Assembly: GCA_035048485.1 (NCBI GenBank)
Contig: CM068582.1
Span: 20,691,655 to 20,755,654 of the forward strand
Direction: 5' to 3'
Source of the DNA: Pteria penguin
Taxonomy: Eukaryota > Mollusca > Bivalvia > Pterioida > Pteriidae
DNA length: 64,000 bases
Shown here: piece by piece, positions 1-10,940 of the stretch
Layout of the letters: the number at the start of each line of letters is the position of its first letter
Position numbering within the stretch: position 1 is the first letter of the stretch
Translations under genes and position numbers: made by a program
Notes under the pieces: model-generated
Databases searched by the model: none
The model's input: the letters and a program-made list of their open reading frames with translations, nothing else
Told to the model about the DNA's origin: nothing

Positions 1-484
1 CATTGAATAAGGAACCAGTGTAAAATAATGATGATTTGAGTGGAGAGGTACAAAATGAACTCTTACCCCCTCAGACATATTAGATGTTTGCCAACGATCC
101 ATTTAGATTTCTACGGTAGTGAGTCACAAATGGATGGAAATACTTTCACATATTTCTGCCATACACACATTCTGTGGCTCATGTGTTGATTTGTAAGAAG
201 GGAAATACTTTGGATTTGACAAATTTTTCTAGAATTAAGGACTTTCTGTAAAACATTTCTCTTAGTGTGAGAAGTAGATTTGTCAAGGTAAACCATTTTG
301 TCGATAAAAATGAGATCTTCCTAGACTCTTGATGTGTATTGGAGCACGAAAGAAAAAGAAAAATATATAGCAATTTTTGCTGTTCAAGAGTGTCTGATCA
401 ACAATCAGTCAATGCAAATGATTTTAAAAATAAATGTCAAATATAAAGAAGAACTGTTTTAGTGTAACAGTCACTTCTTGTGCT
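1..484. other. AT-rich non-coding stretch
   Basis: I see no convincing gene. Short minus-strand frames here have no recognisable domain. The stretch probably belongs to an intron of the gene whose last exons lie at 2062-3306, or lies upstream of it. Confidence 0.4.
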
Positions 485-493
485 GATATTATA

Positions 494-498
494 TAAAA

Positions 499-567
<69 letters not shown>

Positions 568-589
568 TATAAATATATATATATATATT
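494..589. repeat. A-tract followed by (TA)n microsatellite
   Basis: A run of A is followed by about 80 bases of alternating TA with a few AAATA interruptions near its right end. Confidence 0.95.
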
Positions 590-732
590 GAAGGAGGTTT
601 GCAGGGATTTTTTTTTCATCCATACTATTCCCTGAATATTTAAGGCAGTGTACCTCAAGATTGGTATCATTTGGTCAGTTAATATCAACAAGGCAGCGCT
701 CTAAAGTAGACAGGGCAAGTGACTTTTGCAAA

Positions 733-1721
733 ATGGACAAAATCGGTGAATTAACAGTGATCCAATATTTGTATAAGAAAGGTTTAACACCTAAGGATTT
801 CCATACTGATATAGTAGCAACACTAGGGAAAGAAGCCCCTTCATATGCTATAGTAAAAGGATGGGTGGTGGAATTTAAGTGTGGCAGTAAGAGCCTTGAA
901 AATGATCCTGTCCTTTAAGGCCTTTGACTGTTGCAACCCCAGAAATGGTCAATAAAGTCCATGATATTGTTATGACTGACAGGAGAGTTTCAGAAAGATA
1001 ATTTCAGAAAGATATATAGCCAGTACAGTTTGTACTTCCCAGAAAAGAGTACATTCCATTCTCACAGAGGATTTTGCAGTGAGAATGCTTTCAGCCCATT
1101 AGGTACCAAGACTTTTGACAGTTAAACAGAAGCACACCAGATGCACTTTGTCGTGTGCTAATCTGAACCTCTTAGAGGCAGGTCTTCTTAACTTTCTTCA
1201 GAGATGTGTTACTATGGATGAAATGTGGGTCCATCATTTCACCCCAGAGGCCAGACAACAGTCTAAACAATGGAAGCACCCTGGCTCACCTTCTCCAGTA
1301 AAACGAAGGCTGTTCCATCAGCTGAAACAGGCATTGCCTGGGTTTCTGGGATGGTATTCACTTTTGAGGCAGTTGGGAAAATTTTAAACTCAAGCGTGGC
1401 GAAAATCTCAGTAAAGGTGTGTTCTTCCACCAGGACAATGCCCCTGTTCACAAGTCTGTCATTGCCATGGCTGCCATTAATGATTGTGGCTTTAAATTGA
1501 TTGAGCATTTGCTTGATCTCGCTCCATCAGACTATCATCCATTTCCAAAACTGAAAATGGCCATTTCCGGTGCCCACTTTCAGTCAGATGATGATGTTAT
1601 ACATACAGTGGAGGACTTTCTGAATGGTCAAGAAATGGACTTCTTTAAAAGTTGGATTGAAGCCCAGAAACATTGCTGGCAAAAGTGTATAAATACTGAA
1701 GGGGATTATGATGAAATATAA
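733..1721 (+). pseudogene. mariner-type transposase, frameshifted
   Basis: This is a broken copy of a Tc1/mariner-superfamily transposase, the enzyme that cuts and pastes its element at TA sites. The N-terminal DNA-binding part starts at MDKIGELTVIQYLYKKG and ends in a premature frame change near FKCGSKSLENDP (stop at 918). The catalytic core is spread over three frames. The DD34D-type aspartates are recognisable in TMDEMWVHHF (near 1215), HQDNAPVH (near 1433) and LAPSDYH (near 1524). The C-terminal part ends with NTEGDYDEI at 1721. Several frameshifts and small deletions separate the pieces, so no functional enzyme can be made. Terminal inverted repeats were not clear to me. It probably sits in an intron of the gene at 2062-3306. 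Confidence 0.85.
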
Positions 1722-2061
1722 TGCAACATGTCCACCAAATTTCAAACCCTTACATATGAGGCTCACAACATATCAATCAGCCCCCACATGATGGTGTTCC
1801 AACAATGAGAAAAATCCTTACAAATTTACATGTTCCAACTTTCAGCAACTAGTCTTAAACACTTTCTCAGTTATCTCTCTTGGGACAGGTACGAAAGTTA
1901 AATGTTTACTGGCAGTCAACTTAGCCACCCAGTCTTTCTATGTAATATAAACTTTTTTCCTGTATATTTTTATGTGTGATGTTTATTTCCTCACCTTTAT
2001 GTAATGTAATAAATGTGTCTGGTAATTTCTCTAATTTATTCTCTGGTGTTTTTTTTTTCAG

Positions 2062-3306
2062 TCAACACGGAAAAAGACATGGAATTCCATCATTCCTAAT
2101 TCTCAGCTTATTGTTATTCCTTATCCAAATAATAAACCAGACAGGTAGGTGAATCTCATGATATATACAAGTTCAAGGTTAGAATAAGTAACGACACAAA
2201 TGGATGATTTCTTTCATACTGCAGAATTAATATTCCTGTGAAAAACTTAATATAGAGTTAAATAAATACATTTGTTAATGGAAATGACTGCATTATTACA
2301 TGTAGTAGCAAATGTTTACAAATAATAGACTTAAAAATTTGAAATATGTCAATGACATTGTGTATCATATTTCATTATATTATTACATGTATCTAGGAAA
2401 AATAACAATGTTAACTGGCCATTTTGTAATTTTTAAGAGCAATTTTCAGTATTTCTGAAATACAGTATAAGCCCTTGTTTATTGCAACTGAAGAACACCT
2501 TGTTATTAGTGGGATTAATTAGCATTAAACATTTACAATATTTGTGAAAAATTAAATGAAAGCATGTGTTGTATTTTCTAACTATAATTCAGAGGAATAG
2601 TCTGGATTTTTTTTCTTCTAAAATACAACAAAATATGAAATTTTTGAATACATTGCTGAATTGTTTCATTATTTCATATTCTTTGAATTCCATCTGTTGA
2701 TTTTATGAGTTCCCCAGTGGTAAAACCGAAGGGGACTGTTGGTTTCCACTCAGTCTGAGACACTTTGGTTTTCAGAAATACTTATTATACTTGTTTAACT
2801 GTAGTTTGTGAACATAAAATGTATTTTATGTATGTTGCTCTTTTTAGTTGGGTGACAAAGTTATTTGTGACACCTAGTCGTCTTGTTTTACTTACTGGAG
2901 CAACATTACTAGGGACGTGTGGTTTTATTGCTGGAATTGTGGGTATTTTACACTGGAGAGAAAAGGTATAGTTACAAGAAACTGTTCATGTGACTTGTAA
3001 TTCTGTTTCTTACCACACAACTTTGAAATACATGTAAGTTATTATTTAAAACATGATTCTGAGTGACATCTTAGCTATTGTCATTGAATTTTAAGGAAAT
3101 ATGTTGCGATGTGTATTTATCCTTATAATTGATCATTCTCTTGAGAAAAGAAAAAATTGTTTCAAAGTAAATAATCTACTGGTTTAATTTATTCCAATTA
3201 AGTGAACATATTTTAAGTAAAACATATGCTACATTCTTTTTAACAGGTTGAAGACAAAAGGGAAAAACTGCAAGAGGCTCACAAATTTCATTTTGATGCA
3301 ATGTAA
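2062..3306 (+). CDS. 3' exons of a small single-pass membrane protein gene (unrecognised)
   Basis: Three exons join in phase: 2062-2144, 2848-2965 and 3247-3306, with the TAA at 3304-3306. Each acceptor has a T-rich tract and AG (2060-2061, 2846-2847, 3245-3246), and the two donors are GTAGGT and GTATAG. The partial product is 86 residues. It begins STRKKTWNSIIPNSQL, has one membrane segment around LVLLTGATLLGTCGFIAGIV, and ends with a charged tail (REKVEDKREKLQEAHKF) and HFDAM. The 5' exons lie outside the window or were not found. The single membrane span with a short charged tail recalls small mitochondrial assembly factors such as PET117, but I do not recognise the family and assign no function. 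Intron lengths are about 0.7 and 0.28 kb. Confidence 0.65.
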
Positions 3307-4368
3307 CATAGAAAAGACCATTATTTTGGCTTTATGAAACTTTTTTTTTTCAGATTTATGGAATACTGGTATTTTAATTTCATATGGACAAACATATCTA
3401 CCATTATAACTTATTGCAAACTACATGTATGTGTATGTTGGAAACTGCAGTCTAAACTTTTTGTTTTGTTTAGAGGATAGCCTATGCATTTTCTTCTTTT
3501 TCATTTTAGCTGTGAATTTTATGAAATTTTCCATAATGGCCTACTGATTATACCTTACAAGCATATACAAGAAAATTGTGCTCTTTATTTAGTATAGTCA
3601 CCATGGCAACCCATTAAAAACATAACTATATACATTCATGCTTAGTATTTAACAATTATGATGAAATTTTCCAGGACTGATCTTCTCTTGATACTCTACA
3701 AAGACAAGTTAAAAAATACTGTTATGTAATCCAAAATAGCTATCATAGCAGCTATTGGTATAAGAAAAAATCTTTTAAAAAGAAATATTCTTTTAAAGCA
3801 ATGTTAGTAGTTTTTTACACGATATTAGATATGTGATAATATAGTGAAAGATACATTTAGTTATAGAAATACAAGATGGCCATCATGGCAGCCAGTTTTA
3901 AAATCTGAAAATATATTTTCTACATTATGTAGTTAAGTGTATTCAAATTTGACAGAAATGATTCATTTATCAGTTATCCTCGACAAATGTTCAGTGATAA
4001 AATTTACCATAGAAATAAATATTGAGATTTATGTATTGGGGTTGGAACCCATAGAATTCCATATAAAGTTATATAATTAAATGTAGTAGAACAAAGTAAA
4101 AAGCTCTTGTGTCAAACATTTTAAAATGTGAATATGTGTGAGACAGAGATAGTGTTATGATATTTGGGAACTATATTGTCAAGATTGTTGTAAGCATGAT
4201 ATATGTATGATTTGATGTGCATTGTTTGTGTATACATATACACATTTTAATCATCTTTTCATTTATTGTGACCTTCATAGAATGACTATTTTTAATGAAT
4301 ATTTTGCTTTCTATTATTTGGTGTGATGTTTTAATTCTACTATGATATTGGAAACAAGTGAAGAAGTG
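3307..4368. other. 3' UTR and AT-rich intergenic DNA
   Basis: Follows the stop codon at 3306. AATAAA near 4014 could serve as a polyadenylation signal for the upstream gene. No other gene is visible. Confidence 0.4.
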
Positions 4369-4795
4369 TCTATGATTTTGTAAGCATTGCATATCATACC
4401 CCCAGGTTGTTGTTGTCAGTGTCTGTAGAAGAACATTAACCTGGGCTATCTCTTTTGAATTGGAAAAGGTACAACTTAGATATTCCACATACAGATTCCT
4501 CATGACCAGGGTTTTAAGTAGATCCATAGCTTTTGACCCACTGACCTTGACTTAGACTTTGACCTTCTTTTTAAAACTTTAACCTTGGCCATATCTTTTC
4601 AACTGCAAAGGTGCAGCTTTGACATTCCACATATGGGTTCTTCTTGACCAGGGCTTTGAAATGGTACCATGAATTTTTTACCTAATGTCTTTGCCTTTGG
4701 GCTTTGGTGTCGACCGGCAGTAGTTACAGAAAAAAAAGCTCTGGTGTCACATACTACTTTTGGTCTTCTTCCACATTTGAACAGCAAGATATATG
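4369..4795. repeat. dispersed repeat of the TTAACCTGGGC / GACCTTGACC type, two diverged units
   Basis: Two similar units of roughly 150-170 bases follow each other. Each has a taaccttggc-like start, a cttttcaa-type box, a cattccacatat box and a cttgaccaggg box. Related sequence recurs at 51840-52170 and 55290-56580 in this window. It has no coding content that I can support and its class is unknown. Confidence 0.6.
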
Positions 4796-5140
4796 ATTTA
4801 ATTCAAGTTTCAATGAATGTTTTATGTGAAAACTGACCCCATAGTACCTCGTTATGTATTTGAAGGAGAGTTGTAGCTGACAGCTCAGGTACGCACATAT
4901 ATGTGCATGCCGCAGGACAGTGCATTATACTCGACAATGCGCACATATATATGCGCGGTACATGTGTACAGTGACGGTTAACCCATTTCCGGCAAACTCT
5001 GTTTTATGACAACTTTTGTTGTTAGGACCGCTAAAATGAAGAGATGTACATGTATTCTTGCAGAGGTTGGATGGGAATTTTTCCTGAAACTACTAAAATA
5101 GGATATTGTTAGTGTCCCCTTATAGTGAGGCCAGATGAAT
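4796..5140. other. non-coding stretch with short palindromes
   Basis: No gene seen. It holds two palindromic boxes, GCACATATATGTGC near 4893 and GCGCACATATATATGCGC near 4939. Confidence 0.4.
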
Positions 5141-5146
5141 GTGTTT

Positions 5147-5240
5147 TATGATTGATTGATTGGTGTTTAACGTCACACCACGAATATTTCACGTATATGG
5201 TGACGGCATCTGCCTGATGCGGGGCATACAAATTCTGACC
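5147..5240 (-). repeat. SINE 3' part (same family as the split SINE at 22.2/23.2 kb)
   Basis: Reads gattgattggtgtttaacg, then a box ending gacggcatctgcctgatg. This is the tail side of the tRNA-derived SINE seen at 22214-23388; the tRNA-like head is missing. It serves as a paralogue showing what the unsplit SINE looks like. Confidence 0.65.
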
Positions 5241-5524
5241 TTCTTTCAATTTATAACTTCCCTCCAGAATGATTTAATGATGCAATTTATAAATAGGAAA
5301 TGGAAGTTTCCAGTATGATATTTTTGCGTTAAAAGCGCATATATATATAGAATAGAGAACCCAAAATAAGACACTTATTCTATATATAAAACACAAATAG
5401 AAACACCCGGGAGTGCAATGGACTTTGGATCTCCGAAAAAATACCTGTAGAAATAAGACAAATTAGACAAACATATAAAGCACAAAGACACTACAACTAA
5501 CAAGGCACCCTATATTTCACTTAT

Positions 5525-5620
5525 ATTCGTTCCCCAACGGGGACTCGAACCCACGACCTATGGTATCGAGCCACCTAGCTGTCATGCATCCGACCGTCTA
5601 ACCGACTGAGCTACCCAAGC
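5525..5620 (-). repeat. tRNA-derived SINE head
   Basis: On the minus strand the sequence contains a box A (TAGCTCAGTCGGTTAGAC) and a box B (GGTTCGAGTCC) of an RNA polymerase III promoter. The spacing between them is too long and the ends do not pair, so this is a SINE head and not a tRNA gene. The flanks (5340-5760) look repetitive. Confidence 0.7.
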
Positions 5621-5879
5621 TCAACAAAAAAGAGCTTTAATAGCCAATCATTAGCTAATCGTATGCATGACAACACGGTCGCGGAAAGTGAAGGGATTTA
5701 CCCGACGTAAACGCAGGCGGATCCTCTGAAAGATCTATTTATATATATATTATATATATATATATATTAATCTGTATACAAATAAAGATAACGTCCAACG
5801 TAAAGAAATTCAATATTCAATATATAGAATAAAATATGTTAAGCTTTGAAAACACGTGTAGTAATGGATTAAAATATTA

Positions 5880-6575
5880 GGTACCCGGTTTTGCTGCTTT
5901 TTAAATTTCAGCAGGTCGATTAACCGTTTGGATTTTCTGTATAATTTCCGTAGACGGTCTCATTCTTATTTCACGCCGAATGTCGGAGTTAAACCATGGT
6001 CTATCGGCAGGCCGTACTACAATAGATCGCTTGGGTATATATCGGTCAGGGGCGTAGCCAGAGTGCAAATGATGTGTACGCACCAGACAGGCAAGGGGTT
6101 TGGGGGCTGCCTTGAAGCCCCCAGTGGGTCCAGGACGAAGTCCTGGTGGGAGCCCAGGGAGCGAACCCCAGCAGAAGCTAATGGATTTTAGTGTTTTAAA
6201 GAAGGATAAAGTCGTCATTCTGAACTTTTATCAAAGGAATTACAACAGTACTATCAATCTGGAAAGGAAAACGACCACCTTTCTCTCTCTTTCTTTCTCT
6301 CTCTCTCTCTTTCATGAGACACTACATTTTTGACAAAATGATGTGTACGCACGTGCGTATTTGGCGAAATGGTAGCTACGCCACTGTCGGTCACATAGGT
6401 CCGTCAGTCTGTAGTGAAATTGTTGTATACATACATTTATATCATCTACATCTAGTATATCGTCCCATGGAGTTGAACGTAAGTCACTTTTCAGCGATTC
6501 AAAATCCGCTTGTTTGTATAACCAGACTGTTCTATTATATGATAATGGTATTGGACTTTCATGTTTTAACACTAT
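5880..6575 (-). pseudogene. non-LTR retrotransposon ORF2 fragment, split by a short DNA element
   Basis: On the minus strand two coding pieces match the linker between endonuclease and reverse transcriptase of CR1/RTE-like elements: VWLYKQADFESLKSDL and LDVDDINVCIQQFHYRL before the insertion, then RSIVVRPADRPWFNSDIRRE after it. If the inserted element (6047-6386) and one 5-bp duplication are removed, the frame runs straight through the junction. Further on a one-base shift moves the frame to RLRKLYRKSKRLIDLLKFKK. No catalytic reverse-transcriptase motifs remain. It is a truncated, dead copy. Confidence 0.75.
6047..6386. mobile_element. 340-bp non-autonomous DNA element with CAGnGGCGTAGC termini
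   Basis: The ends are inverted: CAGGGGCGTAGCC on the left and GCTACGCCACTG on the right. It is flanked by TCGGT at 6042-6046 and again at 6387-6391. Both flanks are parts of one LINE reading frame, which fixes the boundaries. Inside lie two gatgtgtacgcac boxes and a CT-rich tract. It has no coding capacity. Confidence 0.85.
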
Positions 6576-6599
6576 ATAGGTACCATATTAAGCAAGCGT

Positions 6600-6600
<1 letters not shown>

Positions 6601-6688
<88 letters not shown>
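6601..6688. repeat. (TA)n microsatellite
   Basis: About 88 bases of uninterrupted TA dinucleotide, directly beyond the LINE fragment. Confidence 0.97.
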
Positions 6689-6690
<2 letters not shown>

Positions 6691-7064
6691 CACAAAAGAG
6701 GAAATTGTAACAACATTCACTATTCATAAGTATCGGATCAACCTCAGTGAAGGTTAATGCAAATCGCTCGAGAAAAAGGGGTCAATATAGAAGTACAGGT
6801 AAGCGATAACGATACTCAAACAATTAAAAAATTGCCAAATTTTCGAAGCATTATCTGCTTCTTCTTCGGGACACACACATACAAACACTTACATAAATAT
6901 AAAGACACGAAAAGAAAGATAGAAAATATATACAAAGAACTAGTCTAATAAAAACTGGTTTCCTGAATTGGCTACATATTGAGCGTTTCTCTATGCGCTA
7001 TCTAATAGGAAATGAGCCAAACTCAAGCTAACAGCTTGCTTACAGGTCAAGTGGCGCCCCCTAA
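6689..7064. other. non-coding stretch, possible Penelope-like element relic
   Basis: No gene seen. The box ttcgaagcattatctgcttc followed by ttcgggacacacaca near 6843 resembles terminal sequence of Penelope-like elements. The assignment is weak. Confidence 0.3.
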
Positions 7065-7374
7065 AATGTATTTGCATTGACCTACTGGAGGTAATTAGAC
7101 TAGGTGATGAGAAGTTATAGATAGAAGGACAAAGAAAATAAATAACAGAAACAAATGGGAGTGAAAAACAAATAAGTGATAAAATAAGTAAGTACAAAAA
7201 AATACTGTCAAGACAAGTGGTAATATTGGATGGCGAGTTACATGACAAGTATAAAGACACGGATTCCTATCGTCTGTCCGTACCAAACCCAACCCAAAAA
7301 TGGGCATCTCCCCAAAAGATACGGTGTTTGGAACAAAGAGACGCAGACTGCTCTATCTCATTATATAGGATGCT
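7065..7374. repeat. left inverted terminal repeat of the Penelope-like element
   Basis: This 310-base stretch is the reverse complement of 9558-9868 with only scattered mismatches (about 4 in the innermost 150 bases by eye). The two copies flank the coding part at 7382-9505. The pairing runs from aatgtatttgcattgacc to tatataggatgct. Confidence 0.9.
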
Positions 7375-7381
7375 GGTGTCA

Positions 7382-9505
7382 TTACTTCTTGTTCATCAAA
7401 AGGACATCTGACACTTTGTTTAGACCGCTTGGTTCTATAGTGTGAAGCATATGTTGCCAAAAGCCCTCTTTCGCCACTCGGTCATCTACTGTCCACATCG
7501 CACTATGGTCAATGGCCACAACAAACATGTCCTCCCAAGAATGGTTGTCCATGTTAAAATGCCTGGCTACTGGAAGATGAATTTTCTTGGTTTTGATGGA
7601 CGACCTATGGTTGTTCACTCGCATGTTCAAAGCATCTTCTGTTTCCCCAACATACTGTTTTTACATACCTTGCATGTGATAAGGTAAACCACATTTTTGG
7701 ATTTACAGGAGAGTTTATCCAAAATCTTGTACTCCTTACCGGTTACAGAACTTTTGAAGGTAGATGTAGTGTCTGAGTGGGGGCACAGCTTTCAGCGTTT
7801 GTCATTGCATGTTGTGAACGAACAAATTGGTCGTGAATTGTCAAGCCTTGATCTGACTACATGATCTTTAATACTTTTAGGCTTTCTTTAGGCAACAATA
7901 GGAAGTGATGGGATGGCCTTCGCCATACGTTTGGAATTGTGGAGGGTAGGCAGGTGCTTGCGTAGGATTGTAGATAGGCCTTGCAAAGCTGGGTGGAAGG
8001 TGATGACTAAAGGTATTCTGGGGGCAGTGTCCTTAGTTTTGTATTTCAGCAAATCTGCTCTACTGGTTGACATGGCATTGGAGATAGCTTTGTCAACGGA
8101 GTTCTTATTATACCCTCTGTGGCATAGTTTCTGTTTGAGTTCTGAACTCCTCGTCTTATACAAGTCATCAGTAGAGCATATTCGTCGTAATCTGGTGGAA
8201 GACATTGGTGGTTTCTGAGATATCGGCAGTGAACTTTATGGAGGGATGAAAGTTGTTGGCAAAATTAATAGATTCATCCAGTTTTTCTCTACCTGCTGTC
8301 CATTTCATTTCAATATCATCAATAAAACGGAGCCAGATCATGGGTTTGGTTGGAGCTTGGCTGAGGAGTCTTTTTTCTAACTCGCCCATGAAAATGTTAG
8401 CATAGGAGGGCGCCATCTTTGTTCCCATAGATGTACCACTGACTTGCAGGTAATGCTCTCCGTTGAACATAAAGTTGTTAAGTTTGAGTGTATGTTCCAG
8501 GAGCTTTACCAGGGATTCAGTGGAGGGCGTTTTGGTTTTCCTGGAATCCCATACCTTTCTACAAGCCTCTATTCCTTCATCGTGAGGGATATTGGTATAT
8601 AGAGAGGTGACATCCATAGTCACAAAAAGGGTACCGGGGTTAAGTTAGTGCTGGATGTTTTATTGATGTAATCCGTTGTATCTTGGAGATGGATAGTAAT
8701 TGTACAACGTGAGGACGCAAGTGGTAGTCTAAAAACTGCGATATTTTCTCAGTGGGGTGGCCGATAGCGCTGACAATGGGACGGCCAGGAATGCCTTCCT
8801 TGTGGATTTTAGGTAGCAGGTAAAATTGACCCGACCTGGGATTTTCAGGACAAAGGCAGTCTGTTGTGTCATCGCGTCAATCTCACCTGCCTCGCACATC
8901 TCAAGCAAATCGGAAGTTATAGTTTTGGCAAATTCACATGCAGGGTCCATGTCGAGTCTCTTGTAGAAAGAGGAACTAGAGAGTTGTTTGTTGGCTTCCA
9001 TAATGTAGTCGGATCTATTCAAAACTACTACAGTAGATCCTTTATCGGCCTTTTTAATGACTATGCATGGAGTCGTTGTCTTTTAGGCTTTGCAAACACT
9101 TTCTCTCGTTCCGATCTAAATTGTCTTTGGCACGACACGGTTTTGAACACAGCAGTTTTCTACATCATCTTCAACTGCATCGATATAGGCCTCCAAGGCT
9201 CCACATTTGCTGGGTCCGGGTTCCCACGTGCTTTTCTTTGCAAAGGGATTGGGCTTATAGTTCTCAGACCTGTCACAATCCTCCTCATCCGAACCGGAGT
9301 CTTCTTCTATGGCATCTTGTTTTTTGTTGCGTCGACTGAAATATTCCTTCAAGCGCAGACGTCGAAAAAAGGCACGAACATCTTCTCTAACCGCTTTTTC
9401 ATTAATATCTCTCGGAATAGGGCAGAAAGAGAATCCCCTAGAGAGAAGCTTCTTGTCGCTATCTGACAGAGGAAAATCAGAGAGATTAAGAACCTCGTCG
9501 AGGTA
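7382..9505 (-). pseudogene. Penelope-like retroelement: reverse transcriptase plus GIY-YIG endonuclease, frameshifted
   Basis: Read on the minus strand in order: an N-terminal region (EVLNLSDFPLSDSDKKLLSR, FSFCPIPRDINEKAVRED) with an acidic stretch; the Penelope signature IKKADKGSTVVVLNRSDYI near 9040-9005; the reverse-transcriptase fingers and palm with [15 protein letters not shown] (motif A), [18 protein letters not shown] (motif B) and RFIDDIE (motif C); then a GIY-YIG endonuclease with VVYLITCKVC, QYVGETEDALNMRV and the conserved Glu region VAKEGFWQHML. The frame ends with LLMNKK at 7382, eight bases inside the left inverted repeat. Frameshifts are visible near 9116, near 8730-8620 and inside the GIY-YIG part near 7650, so the copy is dead. 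Domain order and motifs are those of Penelope-like elements, which prime reverse transcription at endonuclease nicks. Subclass not determined. Confidence 0.9.
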
Positions 9506-9557
9506 AGCACAGGAGATCTACCCCTAGTGCTCGGTGTCGCCCAAGAGGATAAAAGAG

Positions 9558-9868
9558 AGCATCCTATATTATGAGATAGAGCAGTCTGCGTCTGTTTGTT
9601 CCAAACACCGTATCTTTTGTGGAGATGCCCATTTTTGGGTCGGGTTTGGTACGGACAGACGATAGGAATCCGTGTCTTTATACTTGTCATGTAACTCGCC
9701 ATCCAATATTACCACTTGTCTTGACAGTATTTTTTTTGTACTTACTTATTTTATCACTTATATGTTTTTCACTCCCATTTATTTCTGTTATTTATTTTCT
9801 TTGTCCTTCTATCTATAACTTCTTATCACCTAGTCTAATTACCTCCAGTAGGTCAATGCAAATACATT
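9558..9868. repeat. right inverted terminal repeat of the Penelope-like element
   Basis: Reverse complement of 7065-7374. It lies upstream of the element's coding part (minus-strand sense), so it probably holds the leader and promoter of the element. Confidence 0.9.
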
Positions 9869-9874
9869 ATATAT

Positions 9875-9898
9875 AGATAGATAGATAGATAGATAGAT
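9875..9898. repeat. (GATA)n microsatellite
   Basis: Six tandem TAGA/GATA units directly outside the right inverted repeat of the Penelope-like element. Confidence 0.9.
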
Positions 9899-10940
9899 GC
9901 ATATATACGCTTGCTTAATGCATATTCCTTATATATGATATATATAATGAATTATTCATAGTGCCCCTCCATACTTTAACATTTTCTCTTGGAAATCTTT
10001 TACTTCATTATTTGTTTTTCAATATAAATCAAGTTTTTGCATCATTACATTCATGTTGAAGCTACTTTCCCACAGTTATACATTCCAAGGTTACTTCAAG
10101 GGAACTATCCTCGCCTACTGGTCAAGGGAACTATCCTAGCCTACTGGTCAAGTAGATGTATCTTGGTAATCATGGTAAAGTCGTCCCCATTCATTGCTTC
10201 ACGCAGTTTGTAATACTTTCAAAACATGAGAATCTGGTCGGTTTACTAAACCTTGCTCTAAAATCCACTCATCCTCCTTCATAGTGGAAAGCCTTTGTGA
10301 TCATGTGACTCACGTATTCACAGACCTCAGTGCCTCCTGTTTGGCTAGCCACATCTGCATATGACATCAATATAACTGGTGTGCAATATTGTTTTTCAAC
10401 ATTCAGAAGAACTATTTATCTATATAGAGTACTTTAAGCTTTTATTTTAAAATATCATGTACCGGCAAAACTATGAAGTACACAAAAGAAGATATTCTCG
10501 ATGAAGCGCGATATATCATAAAATCTGAAATAGAATAAAAGATAACCAACAGGACGTCTTAGCCATTGACATATACTGTCTCACACTTTCATTTGAACTC
10601 GAGCATGCTTCATGTTTGTGATTGAAGAAACCCTTGTGAACATTCAGTCCAAATGTCAGCGCTTACCATATTCAGGTAATGATATGGCTTTTACATGATC
10701 ACGAAAGGTAGATACTGTCGTCATTGCTTCTTTAAATATAATTGAGAAAGGTAGACAACAGTTTAATATTTACCTGTGACATGAAAAATATCGACCTACG
10801 AATAAGACGCCTTTCGCATTTAATTTATCTGATATACCACTTTTGTCCCTTCAAGTACGATAATTAAATTCTCGCAAGATAGGAAAGTATATATTTCATT
10901 CGTCATTCGAAGCGATGACAGTAGGTAAATTGATTTTTAA
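9899..10940. other. non-coding stretch with a two-copy 31-bp tandem repeat
   Basis: No gene seen. Near 10095-10155 the sequence caagggaactatcct plus cgcctactggt (second copy agcctactggt) occurs twice in tandem. Confidence 0.5.

Noticed and set aside
5525..5620. Possible tRNA gene on the minus strand
   Set aside because: Box A and box B are present but the spacing is too long and the acceptor ends do not pair; it is a SINE head.
7065..7374. Hammerhead core in the Penelope-like inverted repeats
   Set aside because: A gatgag box is present but CUGANGA and GAAA do not occur in the required order on either strand.
8864..9466. 200-codon plus-strand frame
   Set aside because: It is the antisense shadow of the Penelope-like reverse transcriptase read on the minus strand.
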